The notes: generated by a model from the sequence alone, not told the origin. DNA of 64,000 nucleotides from Metabacillus dongyingensis (GCF_019933155.2 NZ_CP082944.1:124001-188000), one strand, 5' to 3'. Counted from the first letter of the stretch, positions 12,956 to 31,606 are shown. Made by a program: numbers and translations.

Positions 12956-13005
12956 CTAACTGAAAAAGAGATGGACGATTCTAGAAAAATGTTTCATTGA
13001 TCTAG

Positions 13006-13034
13006 TTGACATCCATCTCTTACGATGTTAGTAT
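13006..13034 (+). promoter_or_regulatory. SigA promoter of the str operon (rplGB-rpsL-rpsG-fusA)
   Basis: TTGACA (13006-13011) and TAGTAT (13029-13034) are separated by 17 bases. The spacer contains the right arm of a 10-bp inverted repeat whose left arm (12966-12975) lies just after rpoC. Confidence 0.7.
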
Positions 13035-13081
13035 GTTCTAGGTGCTTAATTAAAACCTGTTGCTTTGGAGGATATATTATT

Positions 13082-13330
13082 ATGTCTTATGAAAAAGTAT
13101 CGCAGGCACATAAAATTATTGTTGGTACGAAGCAAACAGTAAAGGCTCTAAAACTTGATCAAGCAAAGGAACTGATCATTGCTGAAGACGCAGATTCAAG
13201 AATCATACAAATGATTATTGAACTTGCTAAACAGAAGGACATTCCCTTTAGTATGGTTGACTCTATGAAAAAGCTTGGAAAAGCTTGCGGAATAGAAGTA
13301 GGAGCAGTAACTGTAGCTATTATCAATTAA
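13082..13330 (+). CDS. rplGB: L7Ae-family K-turn RNA-binding protein YbxF (L7Ae-like ribosomal protein)
   Basis: An 82-residue member of the L7Ae/L30e/S12e/Gadd45 fold, the B. subtilis YbxF length. Diagnostic residues are [10 protein letters not shown] near the N-terminus and [16 protein letters not shown] at the C-terminus. The family binds kink-turn RNAs; YbxF associates with ribosomes in growing cells but its role is not settled. A longer frame from 13025 begins inside the promoter; the ATG at 13082 follows GGAGG. Confidence 0.9.
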   Translation: MSYEKVSQAHKIIVGTKQTVKALKLDQAKELIIAEDADSRIIQMIIELAKQKDIPFSMVDSMKKLGKACGIEVGAVTVAIIN

Positions 13331-13413
13331 AACCGTTTTTGCCAAGGGTTTTAAATCCTCTGCAAAAACTTTGTTTTTGCCCAAATATGAACCACCTGGA
13401 TGTGTGGTATTAA

Positions 13414-13860
<447 letters not shown>

Positions 13861-13910
13861 TGCCTTAAGTATATAAAGCTTAAGATTATAGCATGAAGGG
13901 AGGATATAAC

Positions 13911-14381
13911 ATGCCACGTAAAGGTCCTGTTACAAAAAGAGACGTATTACCAGATCCACTTTACAACTCAAAGCTTGTTACTCGTCTAATTAACAGAATT
14001 ATGGTTGACGGTAAGAGAGGTAAAGCACAAACTATTCTTTACACTGCTTTTGACTTAGTGAAAGAGCGTTCAGGTAAAGAAGCAATCGAAGTGTTTGAAC
14101 AAGCACTTAAAAACATCATGCCAGTTCTTGAGGTAAGAGCTCGTCGTGTGGGTGGTGCAAACTATCAAGTTCCTGTTGAAGTTCGCCCTGACCGCCGTAC
14201 TACTCTTGGTCTTCGCTGGTTAGTAAACTACGCTCGTCTTCGCGGTGAAAAAACGATGGAAGAGCGTTTAGCTAACGAGATTCTTGATGCAGCTAACAAC
14301 ACTGGCTCATCAGTTAAGAAACGTGAAGATACTCACAAAATGGCTGAAGCTAACAAAGCATTCGCTCACTACCGCTGGTAG
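13911..14381 (+). CDS. rpsG: 30S ribosomal protein S7
   Basis: Primary 16S-binding protein of the 30S head, 156 residues. [16 protein letters not shown] and the C-terminal [13 protein letters not shown] are typical. An upstream in-frame ATG at 13893 overlaps the GGGAGGA ribosome-binding site, so the ATG at 13911 is used. S7 is the usual autoregulator of str operons in E. coli; nothing here proves that in this host. Confidence 0.97.
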   Translation: MPRKGPVTKRDVLPDPLYNSKLVTRLINRIMVDGKRGKAQTILYTAFDLVKERSGKEAIEVFEQALKNIMPVLEVRARRVGGANYQVPVEVRPDRRTTLGLRWLVNYARLRGEKTMEERLANEILDAANNTGSSVKKREDTHKMAEANKAFAHYRW

Positions 14382-14434
14382 GATTCTAACAATAAAATAT
14401 AATAATCCTTATAATAGGAAGGAGAAAAAACCAA

Positions 14435-16513
14435 ATGGCAAGAGAGTTCTCCTTAGATAAAACTCGTAATATCGGCATCATGGCTCACATCGATGCCGGT
14501 AAAACGACTACTACTGAACGTGTATTATTCTACACTGGACGTATCCATAAAATTGGTGAAACACATGAAGGTGCTTCTCAAATGGACTGGATGGAGCAAG
14601 AGCAAGAACGTGGTATCACTATCACTTCTGCTGCTACAACTGCTCAGTGGAAGGGTCATCGCGTAAACATCATCGATACACCGGGACACGTAGACTTCAC
14701 AGTTGAAGTTGAACGTTCTTTACGTGTACTTGATGGTGCAGTAGCAGTACTTGATGCACAATCAGGTGTTGAGCCACAAACTGAAACAGTATGGCGCCAG
14801 GCAACAACTTACGGAGTACCGCGTGTAGTATTCGTTAACAAAATGGATAAAATCGGTGCGGATTTCTTATACTCTGTAAAAACATTGCATGACCGTCTTG
14901 AAGCAAACGCTCATCCAATTCAGCTTCCAATCGGTGCTGAAGATGAGTTTGAAGGGATCATCGACTTAGTAGATAACGTAGCATACTTCTATGAAGATGA
15001 CCTTGGTACTCGTTCAGAAGCAAAAGAAATTCCTGATGAGTACAAAGAGCTTGCTGAAGAGTGGCGCGGAAAGCTTGTAGAAGCTGTAGCGGAACTTGAC
15101 GAAGAGCTTATGATGAAATACCTTGAAGGTGAAGAGCTTACAATCGATGAATTGAAAGCTGGAATCCGTAAAGGTACAGTAAATGTAGAGTTCTACCCAG
15201 TTATCTGTGGCTCTGCATTTAAAAACAAGGGTGTACAGTTAATGCTTGACGCAGTTCTTGATTACCTGCCATCACCACTTGATGTACCTTCAATCAAAGG
15301 TATCACTCCTGACACAGAAGAAGAAGTAACTCGTGAATCAAGCGATGAGGGTCCATTCTCAGCTCTTGCTTTCAAAGTTATGACTGACCCTTATGTTGGG
15401 AAATTAACTTTCTTCCGCGTATATTCAGGTGTTCTTAACTCTGGATCTTACGTACAAAACTCAACGAAAGGCAAGCGTGAGCGTGTAGGACGTATCCTGC
15501 AAATGCATGCTAACTCTCGTGAGGAAATCTCAACTGTATATGCAGGAGATATCGCTGCTGCAGTAGGTCTTAAAGATACTACTACTGGTGACACTCTATG
15601 TGATGAAAAGAGTCTTGTTATCTTGGAATCAATGGATTTCCCAGAACCAGTTATCTCTTTATCTGTTGAGCCAAAATCAAAAGCTGACCAAGACAAAATG
15701 TCTACAGCGTTGACGAAGCTTTCTGAAGAAGATCCAACTTTCAAAGCACATACTGATACTGAAACTGGTCAAACGATCATCTCTGGTATGGGTGAACTTC
15801 ACCTTGATATCATTGTTGACCGTATGAGACGTGAATTTAAAGTAGAGGCTAACGTTGGTGCTCCTCAGGTTGCATATCGTGAAACTTTCCGCGGATCTGC
15901 AAAGGTTGAAGGTAAGTTCGCACGTCAATCTGGTGGTCGCGGTCAATTCGGACACGTTTGGATCGAATTCGAACCAAACGAAGAAGGAAAAGGCTTTGAG
16001 TTCCACAACAAAATCGTCGGTGGTGTAGTTCCTCGTGAATACATCCCAGCTGTTGGAGCTGGCCTAGAAGACTCAATGAAAAATGGTGTTCTTGCCGGTT
16101 ACCCTCTAATCGATGTTAAAGCTTCATTGGTTGACGGTTCTTACCATGATGTTGACTCTAGTGAAATGGCGTTTAAGATTGCTGCATCAATGGCTCTTAA
16201 AAACGCTGTATCTAAGTGTAACCCTGTTATCCTTGAGCCTGTTATGAAGGTTGAAGTTGTAATCCCTGATGAGTACATGGGAGATATCATGGGTGATATC
16301 ACTTCTCGTCGCGGACGAGTAGAGGGTATGGAAGCACGCGGAAATGCTCAAGTTGTACGTGCAATGGTTCCACTTTCTGAGATGTTTGGCTACGCAACTG
16401 CGTTACGTTCAAATACTCAAGGTCGCGGAACATTCTCAATGCATTTTGATCATTACGAAGAGGTTCCAAAATCAATTTCTGAAGAAATTATCAAAAAAAA
16501 TAAAGGTGAATAA
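14435..16513 (+). CDS. fusA: Elongation factor G
   Basis: Translocation GTPase of 692 residues. G motifs are visible: AHIDAGKT (17-24), DTPGH (81-85) and NKMDK (about 135-139). Domains II-V follow, with the domain IV tip region around [12 protein letters not shown]. The ATG at 14435 follows AAGGAG. The stop codon lies inside a stem-loop that separates fusA from tuf. Confidence 0.98.
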   Translation: MAREFSLDKTRNIGIMAHIDAGKTTTTERVLFYTGRIHKIGETHEGASQMDWMEQEQERGITITSAATTAQWKGHRVNIIDTPGHVDFTVEVERSLRVLDGAVAVLDAQSGVEPQTETVWRQATTYGVPRVVFVNKMDKIGADFLYSVKTLHDRLEANAHPIQLPIGAEDEFEGIIDLVDNVAYFYEDDLGTRSEAKEIPDEYKELAEEWRGKLVEAVAELDEELMMKYLEGEELTIDELKAGIRKGTVNVEFYPVICGSAFKNKGVQLMLDAVLDYLPSPLDVPSIKGITPDTEEEVTRESSDEGPFSALAFKVMTDPYVGKLTFFRVYSGVLNSGSYVQNSTKGKRERVGRILQMHANSREEISTVYAGDIAAAVGLKDTTTGDTLCDEKSLVILESMDFPEPVISLSVEPKSKADQDKMSTALTKLSEEDPTFKAHTDTETGQTIISGMGELHLDIIVDRMRREFKVEANVGAPQVAYRETFRGSAKVEGKFARQSGGRGQFGHVWIEFEPNEEGKGFEFHNKIVGGVVPREYIPAVGAGLEDSMKNGVLAGYPLIDVKASLVDGSYHDVDSSEMAFKIAASMALKNAVSKCNPVILEPVMKVEVVIPDEYMGDIMGDITSRRGRVEGMEARGNAQVVRAMVPLSEMFGYATALRSNTQGRGTFSMHFDHYEEVPKSISEEIIKKNKGE

Positions 16514-16530
16514 TTGATTTTCACCTTTTA
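16502..16530 (+). terminator. Weak terminator-like hairpin between fusA and tuf
   Basis: AAAGGTGAA (16502-16510) pairs with TTCACCTTT (16520-16528), followed by only a short T run. It overlaps the fusA stop codon and probably gives partial termination. Confidence 0.5.
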
Positions 16531-16563
16531 TTGAAGTATAACTACTTATGTATGAATAGAAAG

Positions 16564-16596
16564 TGGACAAGTTTCATTTTCTGCAATCTATATAAT
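16564..16596 (+). promoter_or_regulatory. Weak candidate promoter of tuf
   Basis: TGGACA at 16564-16569 is followed after 17 bases by TCTATA (16587-16592), or after 21 bases by TATAAT (16591-16596). Neither arrangement is ideal. tuf has its own promoter in B. subtilis, which makes one here plausible. Confidence 0.35.
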
Positions 16597-16624
16597 TAAT
16601 CATGACTCTAAGGAGGAATTTAGA

Positions 16625-17815
16625 ATGGGTAAAGAAAAATTCGACCGTTCCAAAACGCATGCCAATATCGGTACAATTGGACACGTTGACCACGGTAAAA
16701 CAACTTTAACAGCTGCTATTACAACTGTATTAGCTAAACGTAGCGGTAAAGGTGCTGCAATGGCATACGACATGATCGATGCTGCTCCAGAAGAGCGCGA
16801 GCGCGGAATCACAATCTCAACTGCACACGTTGAGTACGAAACTGAAACTCGTCACTATGCACACGTTGACTGCCCAGGACATGCTGACTATGTTAAAAAC
16901 ATGATCACTGGTGCTGCTCAAATGGACGGCGGAATCTTAGTTGTTTCTGCTTCTGACGGTCCAATGCCACAAACTCGTGAGCACATCCTTCTTTCTCGTC
17001 AAGTAGGTGTTCCTTACCTAGTTGTATTCATGAACAAATGTGACATGGTAGACGACGAAGAGTTACTTGAATTAGTTGAAATGGAAGTTCGTGACCTTCT
17101 TTCTGAATACGACTTCCCTGGCGATGACATTCCAGTAATCAAAGGTTCTGCTTTAAAAGCTCTTGAAGGTGACGCAGCTTGGGAAGAAAAAATCGTTGAA
17201 CTTATGAACGCAGTTGACGAGTACATCCCAACTCCAGCTCGTGACACTGAAAAACCTTTCATGATGCCAGTTGAGGATGTATTCTCAATCACTGGTCGTG
17301 GAACAGTTGCTACAGGACGTGTAGAGCGCGGCGTAGTTAAAGTTGGAGATGTTATCGACATCATCGGCTTCACTGAAGAGCCAAAATCTACAACTGTAAC
17401 AGGTGTTGAAATGTTCCGTAAGCTTCTTGACTATGCAGAAGCTGGCGACAACATCGGTGCACTTCTTCGTGGGGTTTCTCGTGAAGACATCCAACGTGGA
17501 CAAGTTCTTGCTAAGCCAAAAACAATCACTCCACACACTAAATTTAAATCAGAAGTTTACGTTCTTTCAAAAGAAGAGGGTGGACGTCACACTCCATTCT
17601 TCTCTAACTACCGCCCACAGTTCTACTTCCGTACTACGGATGTAACTGGTATCATTCAACTTCCAGAAGGCGTTGAAATGGTTATGCCTGGCGATAACAT
17701 CGAAATGACTGTTGAACTAATTGCTCCAATCGCGATTGAAGAAGGTACTAAATTCTCAATCCGTGAAGGCGGACGTACAGTAGGCGCTGGTGTCGTAGCT
17801 ACGATCACTGAGTAA
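16625..17815 (+). CDS. tuf: Elongation factor Tu
   Basis: Aminoacyl-tRNA carrier GTPase, 396 residues. G1 is GHVDHGKT (19-26), with DCPGH and NKCD further on. The gene is preceded by AAGGAGG and has the preferred-codon look of a very highly expressed gene. It is followed by a strong terminator, closing the str cluster. Confidence 0.98.
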   Translation: MGKEKFDRSKTHANIGTIGHVDHGKTTLTAAITTVLAKRSGKGAAMAYDMIDAAPEERERGITISTAHVEYETETRHYAHVDCPGHADYVKNMITGAAQMDGGILVVSASDGPMPQTREHILLSRQVGVPYLVVFMNKCDMVDDEELLELVEMEVRDLLSEYDFPGDDIPVIKGSALKALEGDAAWEEKIVELMNAVDEYIPTPARDTEKPFMMPVEDVFSITGRGTVATGRVERGVVKVGDVIDIIGFTEEPKSTTVTGVEMFRKLLDYAEAGDNIGALLRGVSREDIQRGQVLAKPKTITPHTKFKSEVYVLSKEEGGRHTPFFSNYRPQFYFRTTDVTGIIQLPEGVEMVMPGDNIEMTVELIAPIAIEEGTKFSIREGGRTVGAGVVATITE

Positions 17816-17826
17816 TTCTACTTTTA

Positions 17827-17857
17827 AAAAGACGAGCTTTAATGCTCGTCTTTTTTT
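17827..17857 (+). terminator. Intrinsic terminator of tuf
   Basis: AAAGACGAGC pairs with GCTCGTCTTT around a short TTTAAT loop, with a seven-T tail. Confidence 0.92.
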
Positions 17858-17928
17858 ATATGAAAAAATCTCTTCTATTAGAAGTATTTTATCCAATCAG
17901 CAAAAAGATTTTCCAGCTGCTGATTCTC

Positions 17929-17957
17929 TTGTCATACGACTATGAAGTATGTATAAT
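17929..17957 (+). promoter_or_regulatory. Upstream promoter of the S10 operon (P1 candidate)
   Basis: TTGTCA (17929-17934) and TATAAT (17952-17957) with a 17-base spacer. Confidence 0.6.
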
Positions 17958-17996
17958 AGTAAAAGTGCGCAAGAAAGTAAAAACTTTATTTTCTTC

Positions 17997-18025
17997 TTGC
18001 ATTGGGCACGGATTTTTTATATAAT
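17997..18025 (+). promoter_or_regulatory. Proximal promoter of the S10 operon (P2 candidate)
   Basis: TTGCAT (17997-18002) and TATAAT (18020-18025) with a 17-base spacer. The transcript would start near 18032, giving a leader of about 125 bases. Confidence 0.65.
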
Positions 18026-18031
18026 AGACAA

Positions 18032-18466
<435 letters not shown>

Positions 18467-18508
18467 TTTCAAAAATAGATTTATAACACATTATAGGAGG
18501 TGTGACTA

Positions 18509-19135
18509 ATGACCAAAGGAATCTTAGGTAAAAAAATTGGTATGACTCAAGTATTTACGGAAAAGGGTGACCTTATCCCGGTAACAGTAATTGAGGCTAC
18601 TGGAAACGTGGTTCTACAATTGAAAACTGTTGAAAGTGACGGCTATGAAGCTGTTCAAGTTGGTTTCTCAGACAAACGCGACAAACTTTCTAACAAACCT
18701 GCAAAAGGACACGTTGCAAAAGCTAATACTGCACCTAAGCGCTTCGTAAGGGAATTCCGCGGAGAAGCTGGTGAGTATGAAGTTGGTCAGGAAGTCAAAG
18801 TTGATATTTTCTCTACTGGAGATGTAGTAGATGTAACAGGAATATCGAAAGGTAAAGGTTTCCAAGGCTCAATCAAACGCCATAACCAATCTCGCGGACC
18901 GATGTCACATGGTTCTCGTTACCACCGTCGCCCAGGTTCAATGGGTCCTGTTGCTCCAAACCGTGTATTCAAAAACAAATTATTGCCAGGACGTATGGGC
19001 GGAGAGCGCATCACTGTTCAAAACCTTGAGATCATCAAAGTTGACGTTGAACGTAACTTGCTATTGATCAAAGGAAATGTACCTGGACCTAAAAAAGCAC
19101 TTATCACAGTAAAGAGTGCCGTTAAATCTAAATAA
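18509..19135 (+). CDS. rplC: 50S ribosomal protein L3
   Basis: 208-residue protein whose central loop reaches the peptidyl transferase centre ([17 protein letters not shown]). An AGGAGGTG ribosome-binding site precedes the ATG. It is followed at 27 bases by rplD in the invariant S10 order. Confidence 0.97.
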   Translation: MTKGILGKKIGMTQVFTEKGDLIPVTVIEATGNVVLQLKTVESDGYEAVQVGFSDKRDKLSNKPAKGHVAKANTAPKRFVREFRGEAGEYEVGQEVKVDIFSTGDVVDVTGISKGKGFQGSIKRHNQSRGPMSHGSRYHRRPGSMGPVAPNRVFKNKLLPGRMGGERITVQNLEIIKVDVERNLLLIKGNVPGPKKALITVKSAVKSK

Positions 19136-19162
19136 TTTTTTCAAGAAAGGAGGAATTCGATA

Positions 19163-19786
19163 ATGCCGAAAGTAGCATTATTAAACCAAAGCGGATCAAA
19201 CGTTGGTGAAATCGAACTGAATGATTCTGTATTTGGTATCGAACCTAATCAGCACGTTTTATTCGAAGCGGTTATCATGCAAAGAGCTTCCTTACGTCAA
19301 GGAAATCACAAAGTTAAAAATCGTTCAGAAGTTAGTGGCGGAGGTCGTAAACCTTGGCGCCAAAAAGGCACTGGACGTGCTCGTCAAGGGTCTATCCGTT
19401 CACCACAATGGCGCGGCGGTGGTATCGTATTCGGTCCAACACCACGCAGCTATGCTTACAAATTACCAAAAAAAGTTCGCCGTTTAGCGATCAAATCAGC
19501 TTTATCATCTAAAGTACAAGAAAACAACGTATTAGTATTAGAAGACTTACTAATGAATGCTCCTAAAACAAAAGAAATGACTTCTATTCTAACAGGTCTT
19601 TCTATTGAAAAGAAAGCATTGATCGTTACTGCTGATGTAAACGAAACAGTTGAATTATCAGCCCGTAACATCCCTGGCATTACAGTTCTTACAGCTAATT
19701 CTATTAACGTTTTAGATGTACTTAACCATGAGAAGCTTGTTATTACGAAAGCAGCGGTGCAAAAAGTAGAGGAGGTGCTTGCATAA
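19163..19786 (+). CDS. rplD: 50S ribosomal protein L4
   Basis: 207 residues. The exit-tunnel extension ([20 protein letters not shown]) is intact, without the deletions or substitutions linked to macrolide resistance. The stop codon shares its last base with the rplW start (TAATG), suggesting translational coupling. In E. coli L4 also represses its operon; not shown here. Confidence 0.97.
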   Translation: MPKVALLNQSGSNVGEIELNDSVFGIEPNQHVLFEAVIMQRASLRQGNHKVKNRSEVSGGGRKPWRQKGTGRARQGSIRSPQWRGGGIVFGPTPRSYAYKLPKKVRRLAIKSALSSKVQENNVLVLEDLLMNAPKTKEMTSILTGLSIEKKALIVTADVNETVELSARNIPGITVLTANSINVLDVLNHEKLVITKAAVQKVEEVLA

Positions 19787-20073
19787 TGAAAGATCCTCGT
19801 GATATTATTAAGCGCCCCGTAATCACTGAACTTTCAACAGACTTAATGACTGAGAAAAAGTACACGTTTGAAGTAGACGTTAAAGCTAACAAAACTCAAG
19901 TTAAAGATGCTATCGAAGCGATCTTTGGCGTAAAAGTTGAGAAAGTTAACGTACTTAACTACAAAGGCAAATATAAGCGTGTAGGTCGTTATACAGGTCT
20001 TACTAATAAGCGTAAAAAAGCAGTTGTTAAATTAACAGCTGACAGCAAAGAAATCGAATTATTCGAAGTCTAA
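19786..20073 (+). CDS. rplW: 50S ribosomal protein L23
   Basis: 95-residue protein at the tunnel exit where trigger factor and SRP dock. The start overlaps the rplD stop by one base. The segment [13 protein letters not shown] and the C-terminal [18 protein letters not shown] are typical. Confidence 0.96.
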   Translation: MKDPRDIIKRPVITELSTDLMTEKKYTFEVDVKANKTQVKDAIEAIFGVKVEKVNVLNYKGKYKRVGRYTGLTNKRKKAVVKLTADSKEIELFEV

Positions 20074-20090
20074 TACATTTTTCAAGATAG

Positions 20091-20933
<843 letters not shown>

Positions 20934-20990
20934 CGTGATGGTACTACGGTTCGAAGGAACCGTAGCGCAATCGCGAAGGGAGGTACAAGT

Positions 20991-21269
20991 ATGGGCCGTA
21001 GCTTGAAAAAAGGACCATTCGTAGATGAGCATTTATTCAAAAAAGTTGAAAAGTTAAACGAGTCAGAGAAAAAGCAAGTGATCAAAACTTGGTCTCGTCG
21101 TTCTACTATTTTCCCACAATTCATCGGTCAAACGATCGCTGTATATGACGGTCGCAAACATGTTCCTGTATACGTTACTGAAGATATGGTAGGACACAAA
21201 CTCGGTGAGTTTGCACCTACACGTACGTATAAAGGTCATGCAGCTGACGACAAAAAAACAAGACGTTAA
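20991..21269 (+). CDS. rpsS: 30S ribosomal protein S19
   Basis: 92-residue head protein forming a complex with S13. [15 protein letters not shown] is the family N-terminus and [18 protein letters not shown] the C-terminal signature. It is preceded by GGGAGGT and followed 17 bases later by rplV. The 57-base gap from rplB contains a GGTACTACGGTTC/GAACCGTAG stem-loop. Confidence 0.96.
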   Translation: MGRSLKKGPFVDEHLFKKVEKLNESEKKQVIKTWSRRSTIFPQFIGQTIAVYDGRKHVPVYVTEDMVGHKLGEFAPTRTYKGHAADDKKTRR

Positions 21270-21286
21270 TGAGAGGAGGCTTTTAA

Positions 21287-21628
21287 ATGCAAGCTAAAGC
21301 CGTTGCAAGAACAGTACGTATTGCTCCTCGTAAAGCTCGTTTAGTAATTGATCTTATCCGAGGAAAGCAAATAGGTGAAGCGGTAGCGATTCTTCGTCAC
21401 ACACCGAAAACTGCTTCTCCAATTATTGAAAAAGTTCTAAAATCTGCTGTGGCAAATGCAGAGCACAACTATGAAATGGACATTAACAACTTGGTTGTAA
21501 CTGAAGCTTATGTAGGCGAAGGTCCAACTCTAAAACGTTTCCGTCCACGCGCAATGGGTCGTGCTAGTGCTATCAACAAACGTACGAGCCACATTACAAT
21601 CGTTGTATCAGAAAAGAAGGAGGGATAA
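21287..21628 (+). CDS. rplV: 50S ribosomal protein L22
   Basis: 113 residues; its beta-hairpin lines the exit tunnel. [20 protein letters not shown] and the hairpin-containing [20 protein letters not shown] are intact. It ends three bases before the rpsC GTG start. Confidence 0.97.
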   Translation: MQAKAVARTVRIAPRKARLVIDLIRGKQIGEAVAILRHTPKTASPIIEKVLKSAVANAEHNYEMDINNLVVTEAYVGEGPTLKRFRPRAMGRASAINKRTSHITIVVSEKKEG

Positions 21629-23204
<1,576 letters not shown>

Positions 23205-23242
23205 TATTGTTCGGATTATTTTTCCGAAGGGAGGTAACGTAA

Positions 23243-23611
<369 letters not shown>

Positions 23612-23650
23612 ATCGAAAATAGACAGCCTTACTAAGGAGGTGCGACTAGG

Positions 23651-23962
23651 ATGCATGTAAAAAAAGGTGATAAGGTAATGGTTATCTCAGGTAAAGATAA
23701 AGGTAAACAAGGCACTGTTCTTGCTGCTTTCCCTAAGAAAGACCGAGTACTTGTTGAAGGCATCAACATTATGAAGAAGCATTCAAAACCTTCTCAATCA
23801 AATCCTCAAGGCGGAATTATCAGCCAAGAGGCACCTATCCATGTATCAAATGTTATGCCACTAGATCCTAAATCTGGTGAACCAACTCGTGTTGGATTCA
23901 AAGTGGTTGATGGCAAAAAGGTACGTGTTGCAACAAAATCTGGTGAAACTTTAGATAAATAG
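23651..23962 (+). CDS. rplX: 50S ribosomal protein L24
   Basis: 103-residue KOW-domain protein that initiates 50S assembly. [20 protein letters not shown] contains the KOW motif. It is followed 24 bases later by rplE. Confidence 0.96.
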   Translation: MHVKKGDKVMVISGKDKGKQGTVLAAFPKKDRVLVEGINIMKKHSKPSQSNPQGGIISQEAPIHVSNVMPLDPKSGEPTRVGFKVVDGKKVRVATKSGETLDK

Positions 23963-23986
23963 TAAATAAGGAAGGGAGGTCCTCGC

Positions 23987-24526
23987 ATGAACCGCCTTAA
24001 AGAAAAGTATCAAAAAGAAATTACACCTGCTTTAATGAGCAAGTTCAACTATAAATCAGTGATGCAAGTTCCAAAGCTTGAGAAGATCGTAATCAACATG
24101 GGTGTTGGTGACGCAGTATCTAACTCAAAAGCTCTTGACACAGCTGTTGAAGAGTTAACAACTATCTCAGGTCAAAAGCCGGTTATCACTAAAGCTAAAA
24201 AATCAATTGCAGGATTCCGTCTGCGTGAAGGCATGCCTATCGGTGCGAAAGTAACTCTTCGCGGCGAGCGTATGTATGAATTCCTAGATAAATTAGTTTC
24301 TGTATCATTACCACGTGTACGTGACTTCCGCGGTATCTCTAAAAAGTCTTTTGACGGACGCGGCAACTACACACTAGGTGTTAAAGAACAATTAATCTTC
24401 CCTGAAATTGATTATGATAAAGTATCAAAAGTTCGTGGTATGGACATCGTTATCGTTACAACTGCTAACACTGACGAAGAATCTCGTGAGTTATTAACTC
24501 AGTTCGGTATGCCATTCCAAAAATAA
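23987..24526 (+). CDS. rplE: 50S ribosomal protein L5
   Basis: 179 residues; binds 5S rRNA with L18 in the central protuberance. [20 protein letters not shown] and the glycine-rich segment DVVRDFRG-like [18 protein letters not shown] are typical. AGGGAGGT precedes the ATG. Confidence 0.97.
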   Translation: MNRLKEKYQKEITPALMSKFNYKSVMQVPKLEKIVINMGVGDAVSNSKALDTAVEELTTISGQKPVITKAKKSIAGFRLREGMPIGAKVTLRGERMYEFLDKLVSVSLPRVRDFRGISKKSFDGRGNYTLGVKEQLIFPEIDYDKVSKVRGMDIVIVTTANTDEESRELLTQFGMPFQK

Positions 24527-24535
24527 TCGAAATAG

Positions 24536-25164
<629 letters not shown>

Positions 25165-25194
25165 GAACCTGAAATAGAATGGAGGTGTACATGA

Positions 25195-25731
25195 ATGTCT
25201 CGTATTGGTAAAAAACCACTTGAAATCCCTGCTGGTGTAACAGTTGCGATCAACGAAAGCACTGTAACTGTTAAAGGACCTAAAGGTGAATTAACTCGTA
25301 CTTTTAACTCTGATATCAACGTTAAAGTTGAAGATAACGTACTTACTGTGACACGTCCTTCTGATCAAAAAGAACATCGTGCTCTTCACGGTACTACTCG
25401 CAGCCTTTTAGGCAACATGGTTGAGGGCGTTTCTAAAGGATTTGAAAAAGGTCTTGAATTAGTAGGTGTCGGTTACCGTGCTACTAAATCTGGCAACAAG
25501 CTAGTTCTAGCTGTTGGATACTCACATCCTGTAGAAATCGTTCCTGAACAAGGAATCGAAATTGAAGTACCATCAAATACGAAAATTATCGTAAAAGGTA
25601 CTGATAAAGAACGTGTTGGAGCTATCGCTTCAAACATCCGTGCTATTCGTCCGCCAGAGCCTTATAAAGGCAAAGGTATCCGCTACGAAGGTGAATATGT
25701 ACGTCGTAAAGAAGGTAAAACAGCGAAGTAA
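25195..25731 (+). CDS. rplF: 50S ribosomal protein L6
   Basis: 178 residues, two related domains near the sarcin-ricin loop. [15 protein letters not shown] and the C-terminal signature [20 protein letters not shown] are intact. An out-of-frame ATG four bases upstream is ignored; ATGTCT at 25195 gives the family N-terminus. Confidence 0.97.
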   Translation: MSRIGKKPLEIPAGVTVAINESTVTVKGPKGELTRTFNSDINVKVEDNVLTVTRPSDQKEHRALHGTTRSLLGNMVEGVSKGFEKGLELVGVGYRATKSGNKLVLAVGYSHPVEIVPEQGIEIEVPSNTKIIVKGTDKERVGAIASNIRAIRPPEPYKGKGIRYEGEYVRRKEGKTAK

Positions 25732-25764
25732 TATCGCCTAGATGATAAGAAAGGAGTGACCTAG

Positions 25765-26651
<887 letters not shown>

Positions 26652-26664
26652 GGAGGGAAACATG

Positions 26665-26847
26665 ATGGCAAACAAATTAGCGATTACCCTCACTCGTAGT
26701 GTAATTGGTCGCCCAGAAGACCAACGTATTACTGTTAAAACACTAGGTCTTAAAAAAATGCATCAAACTGTTGTACTTGATGATAATGCTGCTATTCGCG
26801 GCATGATCGGTAAAGTATCACATCTGGTTACAGTTAAAGAACAATAA
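26665..26847 (+). CDS. rpmD: 50S ribosomal protein L30
   Basis: 60 residues from the ATG at 26665; an adjacent ATG at 26662 would add one methionine and cannot be excluded. The segments [15 protein letters not shown] and [17 protein letters not shown] are typical of bacterial L30. RBS is AGGAGGG. Confidence 0.95.
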   Translation: MANKLAITLTRSVIGRPEDQRITVKTLGLKKMHQTVVLDDNAAIRGMIGKVSHLVTVKEQ

Positions 26848-26878
26848 TATAGATCTCTAATATCAAGGAGGTGTCCCG

Positions 26879-27319
26879 ATGAAACTTCATGAATTAAAAC
26901 CAGCAGAAGGGTCACGCAAAACACGCAATCGTGTTGGCCGTGGTACAGGTTCTGGTAACGGTAAAACGTCTGGTAAAGGTCATAAAGGACAAAACGCTCG
27001 TTCTGGCGGCGGTGTTCGCCCTGGATTCGAAGGTGGTCAAACTCCTTTATTCCGTCGTCTGCCTAAACGCGGATTTACGAACATCAACCGTAAAGATTAC
27101 GCGATCGTGAGCTTAGACAAATTAAATCTTTTTGAAGACGGTACTGAAGTAACAACTGAACTTTTACTTGAAGCTGGCATGATCAGCAAAGTAAGATCAG
27201 GCGTGAAAGTACTTGGCGACGGCAAGCTTGAGAAAAAGCTTACTGTAAAAGCTAACAAATTCTCTGCATCTGCTAAAGAAGCTATTGAAGCTGCTGGCGG
27301 TTCAGCTGAGGTGATTTAA
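26879..27319 (+). CDS. rplO: 50S ribosomal protein L15
   Basis: 146 residues. The basic, glycine-rich N-terminus ([20 protein letters not shown]) that threads into 23S rRNA is present. The last base of its TAA is the first base of the secY ATG, so translation is probably coupled. Confidence 0.97.
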   Translation: MKLHELKPAEGSRKTRNRVGRGTGSGNGKTSGKGHKGQNARSGGGVRPGFEGGQTPLFRRLPKRGFTNINRKDYAIVSLDKLNLFEDGTEVTTELLLEAGMISKVRSGVKVLGDGKLEKKLTVKANKFSASAKEAIEAAGGSAEVI

Positions 27320-28614
27320 TGTTTAAGACAATCTCCAATTTTATGCGCGTGGGTGATATCCGCAATAAAATCTTGTTCACCCTTTTAATGTTAATTATAT
27401 TTCGCATCGGTACTTTCATCCCTGTGCCTAACGTCAACGCTGACGTTTTAAAGGCTCAGGATGAAATGAATGTTTTCGGAATTCTTAACACGTTCGGCGG
27501 TGGTGCACTGTATAACTTCTCTATCCTCGCGATGGGAATTATGCCTTACATTACAGCATCCATTATCGTGCAGCTTTTGCAGATGGATGTTGTGCCGAAA
27601 TTTACTGAGTGGTCAAAGCAAGGTGAAGTTGGCCGTCGTAAACTAGCACAATTCACTAGATATTTTACGATTGTACTAGGTTTCATCCAAGCGTTGGGTA
27701 TGTCTTATGGTTTTAATAATCTCGCTGGGGGATTATTAATTGAAAACCCAGGTATTACAACGTACCTTTTAATTGCAGTTGTCTTAACAGCAGGTACTGC
27801 TTTTTTAATGTGGTTAGGAGAGCAAATTACCTCTAGAGGTGTTGGCAATGGTATTTCCATTATCATCTTTGCAGGGATTGCAGCAGGAATCCCTACAACT
27901 CTTAACCAAATCTATGCACAACAATTCCAGGACGCTGGAGATCAGCTTTTCTTGAATATTGTAAAAGTTGCGCTGATAGTTTTAGCGATAATCGCAATAA
28001 TAGTTGGAGTTATCTTCATTCAGCAGGCGCTTCGCAAGATTCCTATTCAATATGCGAAGAACTCAGCAGGTCGTGCACCGGCGAAAGGTCAGTCTACTCA
28101 CCTTCCGCTTAAAGTGAACCCGGCTGGCGTAATCCCTGTCATCTTTGCGGTTTCGTTCATTATTACACCGCCAACGATTGCATCATTCTTTGGGTCCAAT
28201 GATGTTACAGACTGGATTCAAAAAACGTTTGACTATACACAGCCAATCGGCATGGTAGTCTATGTTGCTCTAATTATTGCTTTCACTTATTTCTATGCAT
28301 TCGTTCAGGTTAATCCGGAACAAATGTCAGAGAATCTGAAAAAGCAAGGCGGATATATTCCAGGCATTCGCCCTGGTAAAAATACGCAAGAATATTTGAC
28401 AAAAATTCTATACAGACTGACGTTTGTTGGTTCTCTTTTCTTAGCAGCTATCTCAGTTCTTCCTGTATTCTTTATTAAGTTCGCTAACTTGCCAGCTTCT
28501 GCACAGATTGGCGGAACGAGCTTGTTGATCGTAGTAGGGGTTGCTCTTGAAACGATGAAACAACTTGAAAGTCAGCTTGTTAAGCGTCATTACAAAGGAT
28601 TCATTAAACAGTAA
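27319..28614 (+). CDS. secY: Preprotein translocase subunit SecY
   Basis: Channel-forming subunit of the Sec translocon, 431 residues with ten hydrophobic spans. The first span (KILFTLLMLIIFRIGTFIPV), the plug region after it, and the cytosolic loop TSRGVGNGISIIIFAGI are recognisable. It overlaps rplO by one base. SecE is encoded at 1.2 kb of the window. Confidence 0.97.
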   Translation: MFKTISNFMRVGDIRNKILFTLLMLIIFRIGTFIPVPNVNADVLKAQDEMNVFGILNTFGGGALYNFSILAMGIMPYITASIIVQLLQMDVVPKFTEWSKQGEVGRRKLAQFTRYFTIVLGFIQALGMSYGFNNLAGGLLIENPGITTYLLIAVVLTAGTAFLMWLGEQITSRGVGNGISIIIFAGIAAGIPTTLNQIYAQQFQDAGDQLFLNIVKVALIVLAIIAIIVGVIFIQQALRKIPIQYAKNSAGRAPAKGQSTHLPLKVNPAGVIPVIFAVSFIITPPTIASFFGSNDVTDWIQKTFDYTQPIGMVVYVALIIAFTYFYAFVQVNPEQMSENLKKQGGYIPGIRPGKNTQEYLTKILYRLTFVGSLFLAAISVLPVFFIKFANLPASAQIGGTSLLIVVGVALETMKQLESQLVKRHYKGFIKQ

Positions 28615-28649
28615 GGTTATGGGACTTGGGTCCCTTTCCTTCTAAATAG

Positions 28650-30067
<1,418 letters not shown>

Positions 30068-30084
30068 TCCGAAGGTGATATTGT

Positions 30085-30396
30085 TTGAACGAAGCCGAAT
30101 CGAGTCCGCGCATAGGTCAGTTTGTCCATATTACTGAAGGCAGAGAAGCTGGACAATATGCTGTTGTGATCAGAATTCTCGATGAACGATTCGTTTTAAT
30201 AGCTGATGGAGAGAATCGATTGTTTCACTCCCCGAAAAAGAAGAATGTTAATCATCTAGAATTTATTGATTGCGTATCTCCGGAAGTTCAGAACAGTATA
30301 TATGAAACAGGTCGTGTGACAAACGGGAAACTTCGGTTTGCCTTAACAAAGTTTGTCAATGAGCAAGTTGCTGATTTGAAGAAGGGAGAAAAGTGA
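30085..30396 (+). CDS. KOW-domain RNA-binding protein (L14e-like, YbzG family)
   Basis: 103 residues from a TTG at 30085 after GAAGGTGAT. The sequence GQFVHITEGREAGQYAVVIR is a KOW-like segment of the type found in the small L14e-like proteins encoded between map and infA in bacilli (YbzG in B. subtilis). The molecular role is not established; position inside the spc/alpha cluster suggests a link to the ribosome. The stop is directly followed by the infA ATG. Confidence 0.75.
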   Translation: MNEAESSPRIGQFVHITEGREAGQYAVVIRILDERFVLIADGENRLFHSPKKKNVNHLEFIDCVSPEVQNSIYETGRVTNGKLRFALTKFVNEQVADLKKGEK

Positions 30397-30761
<365 letters not shown>

Positions 30762-30784
30762 AACTAAAGGAGGTGCAGCTTTAA

Positions 30785-31150
<366 letters not shown>

Positions 31151-31165
31151 GGTAAAGGAGGTTAA

Positions 31166-31561
<396 letters not shown>

Positions 31562-31577
31562 ATTTTCTGTATAGATT

Positions 31578-31606
31578 TTGTATCCCTGTCAATAATGGGT
31601 TATGAT
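31578..31606 (+). promoter_or_regulatory. Promoter upstream of rpoA
   Basis: TTGTAT (31578-31583) and TATGAT (31601-31606) with a 17-base spacer, in the 186-base rpsK-rpoA gap. A second candidate lies at 31641-31668 (TTGTTG, 16 bases, TATAAT). Either would give rpoA-rplQ expression independent of the long super-operon transcript. Confidence 0.55.
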
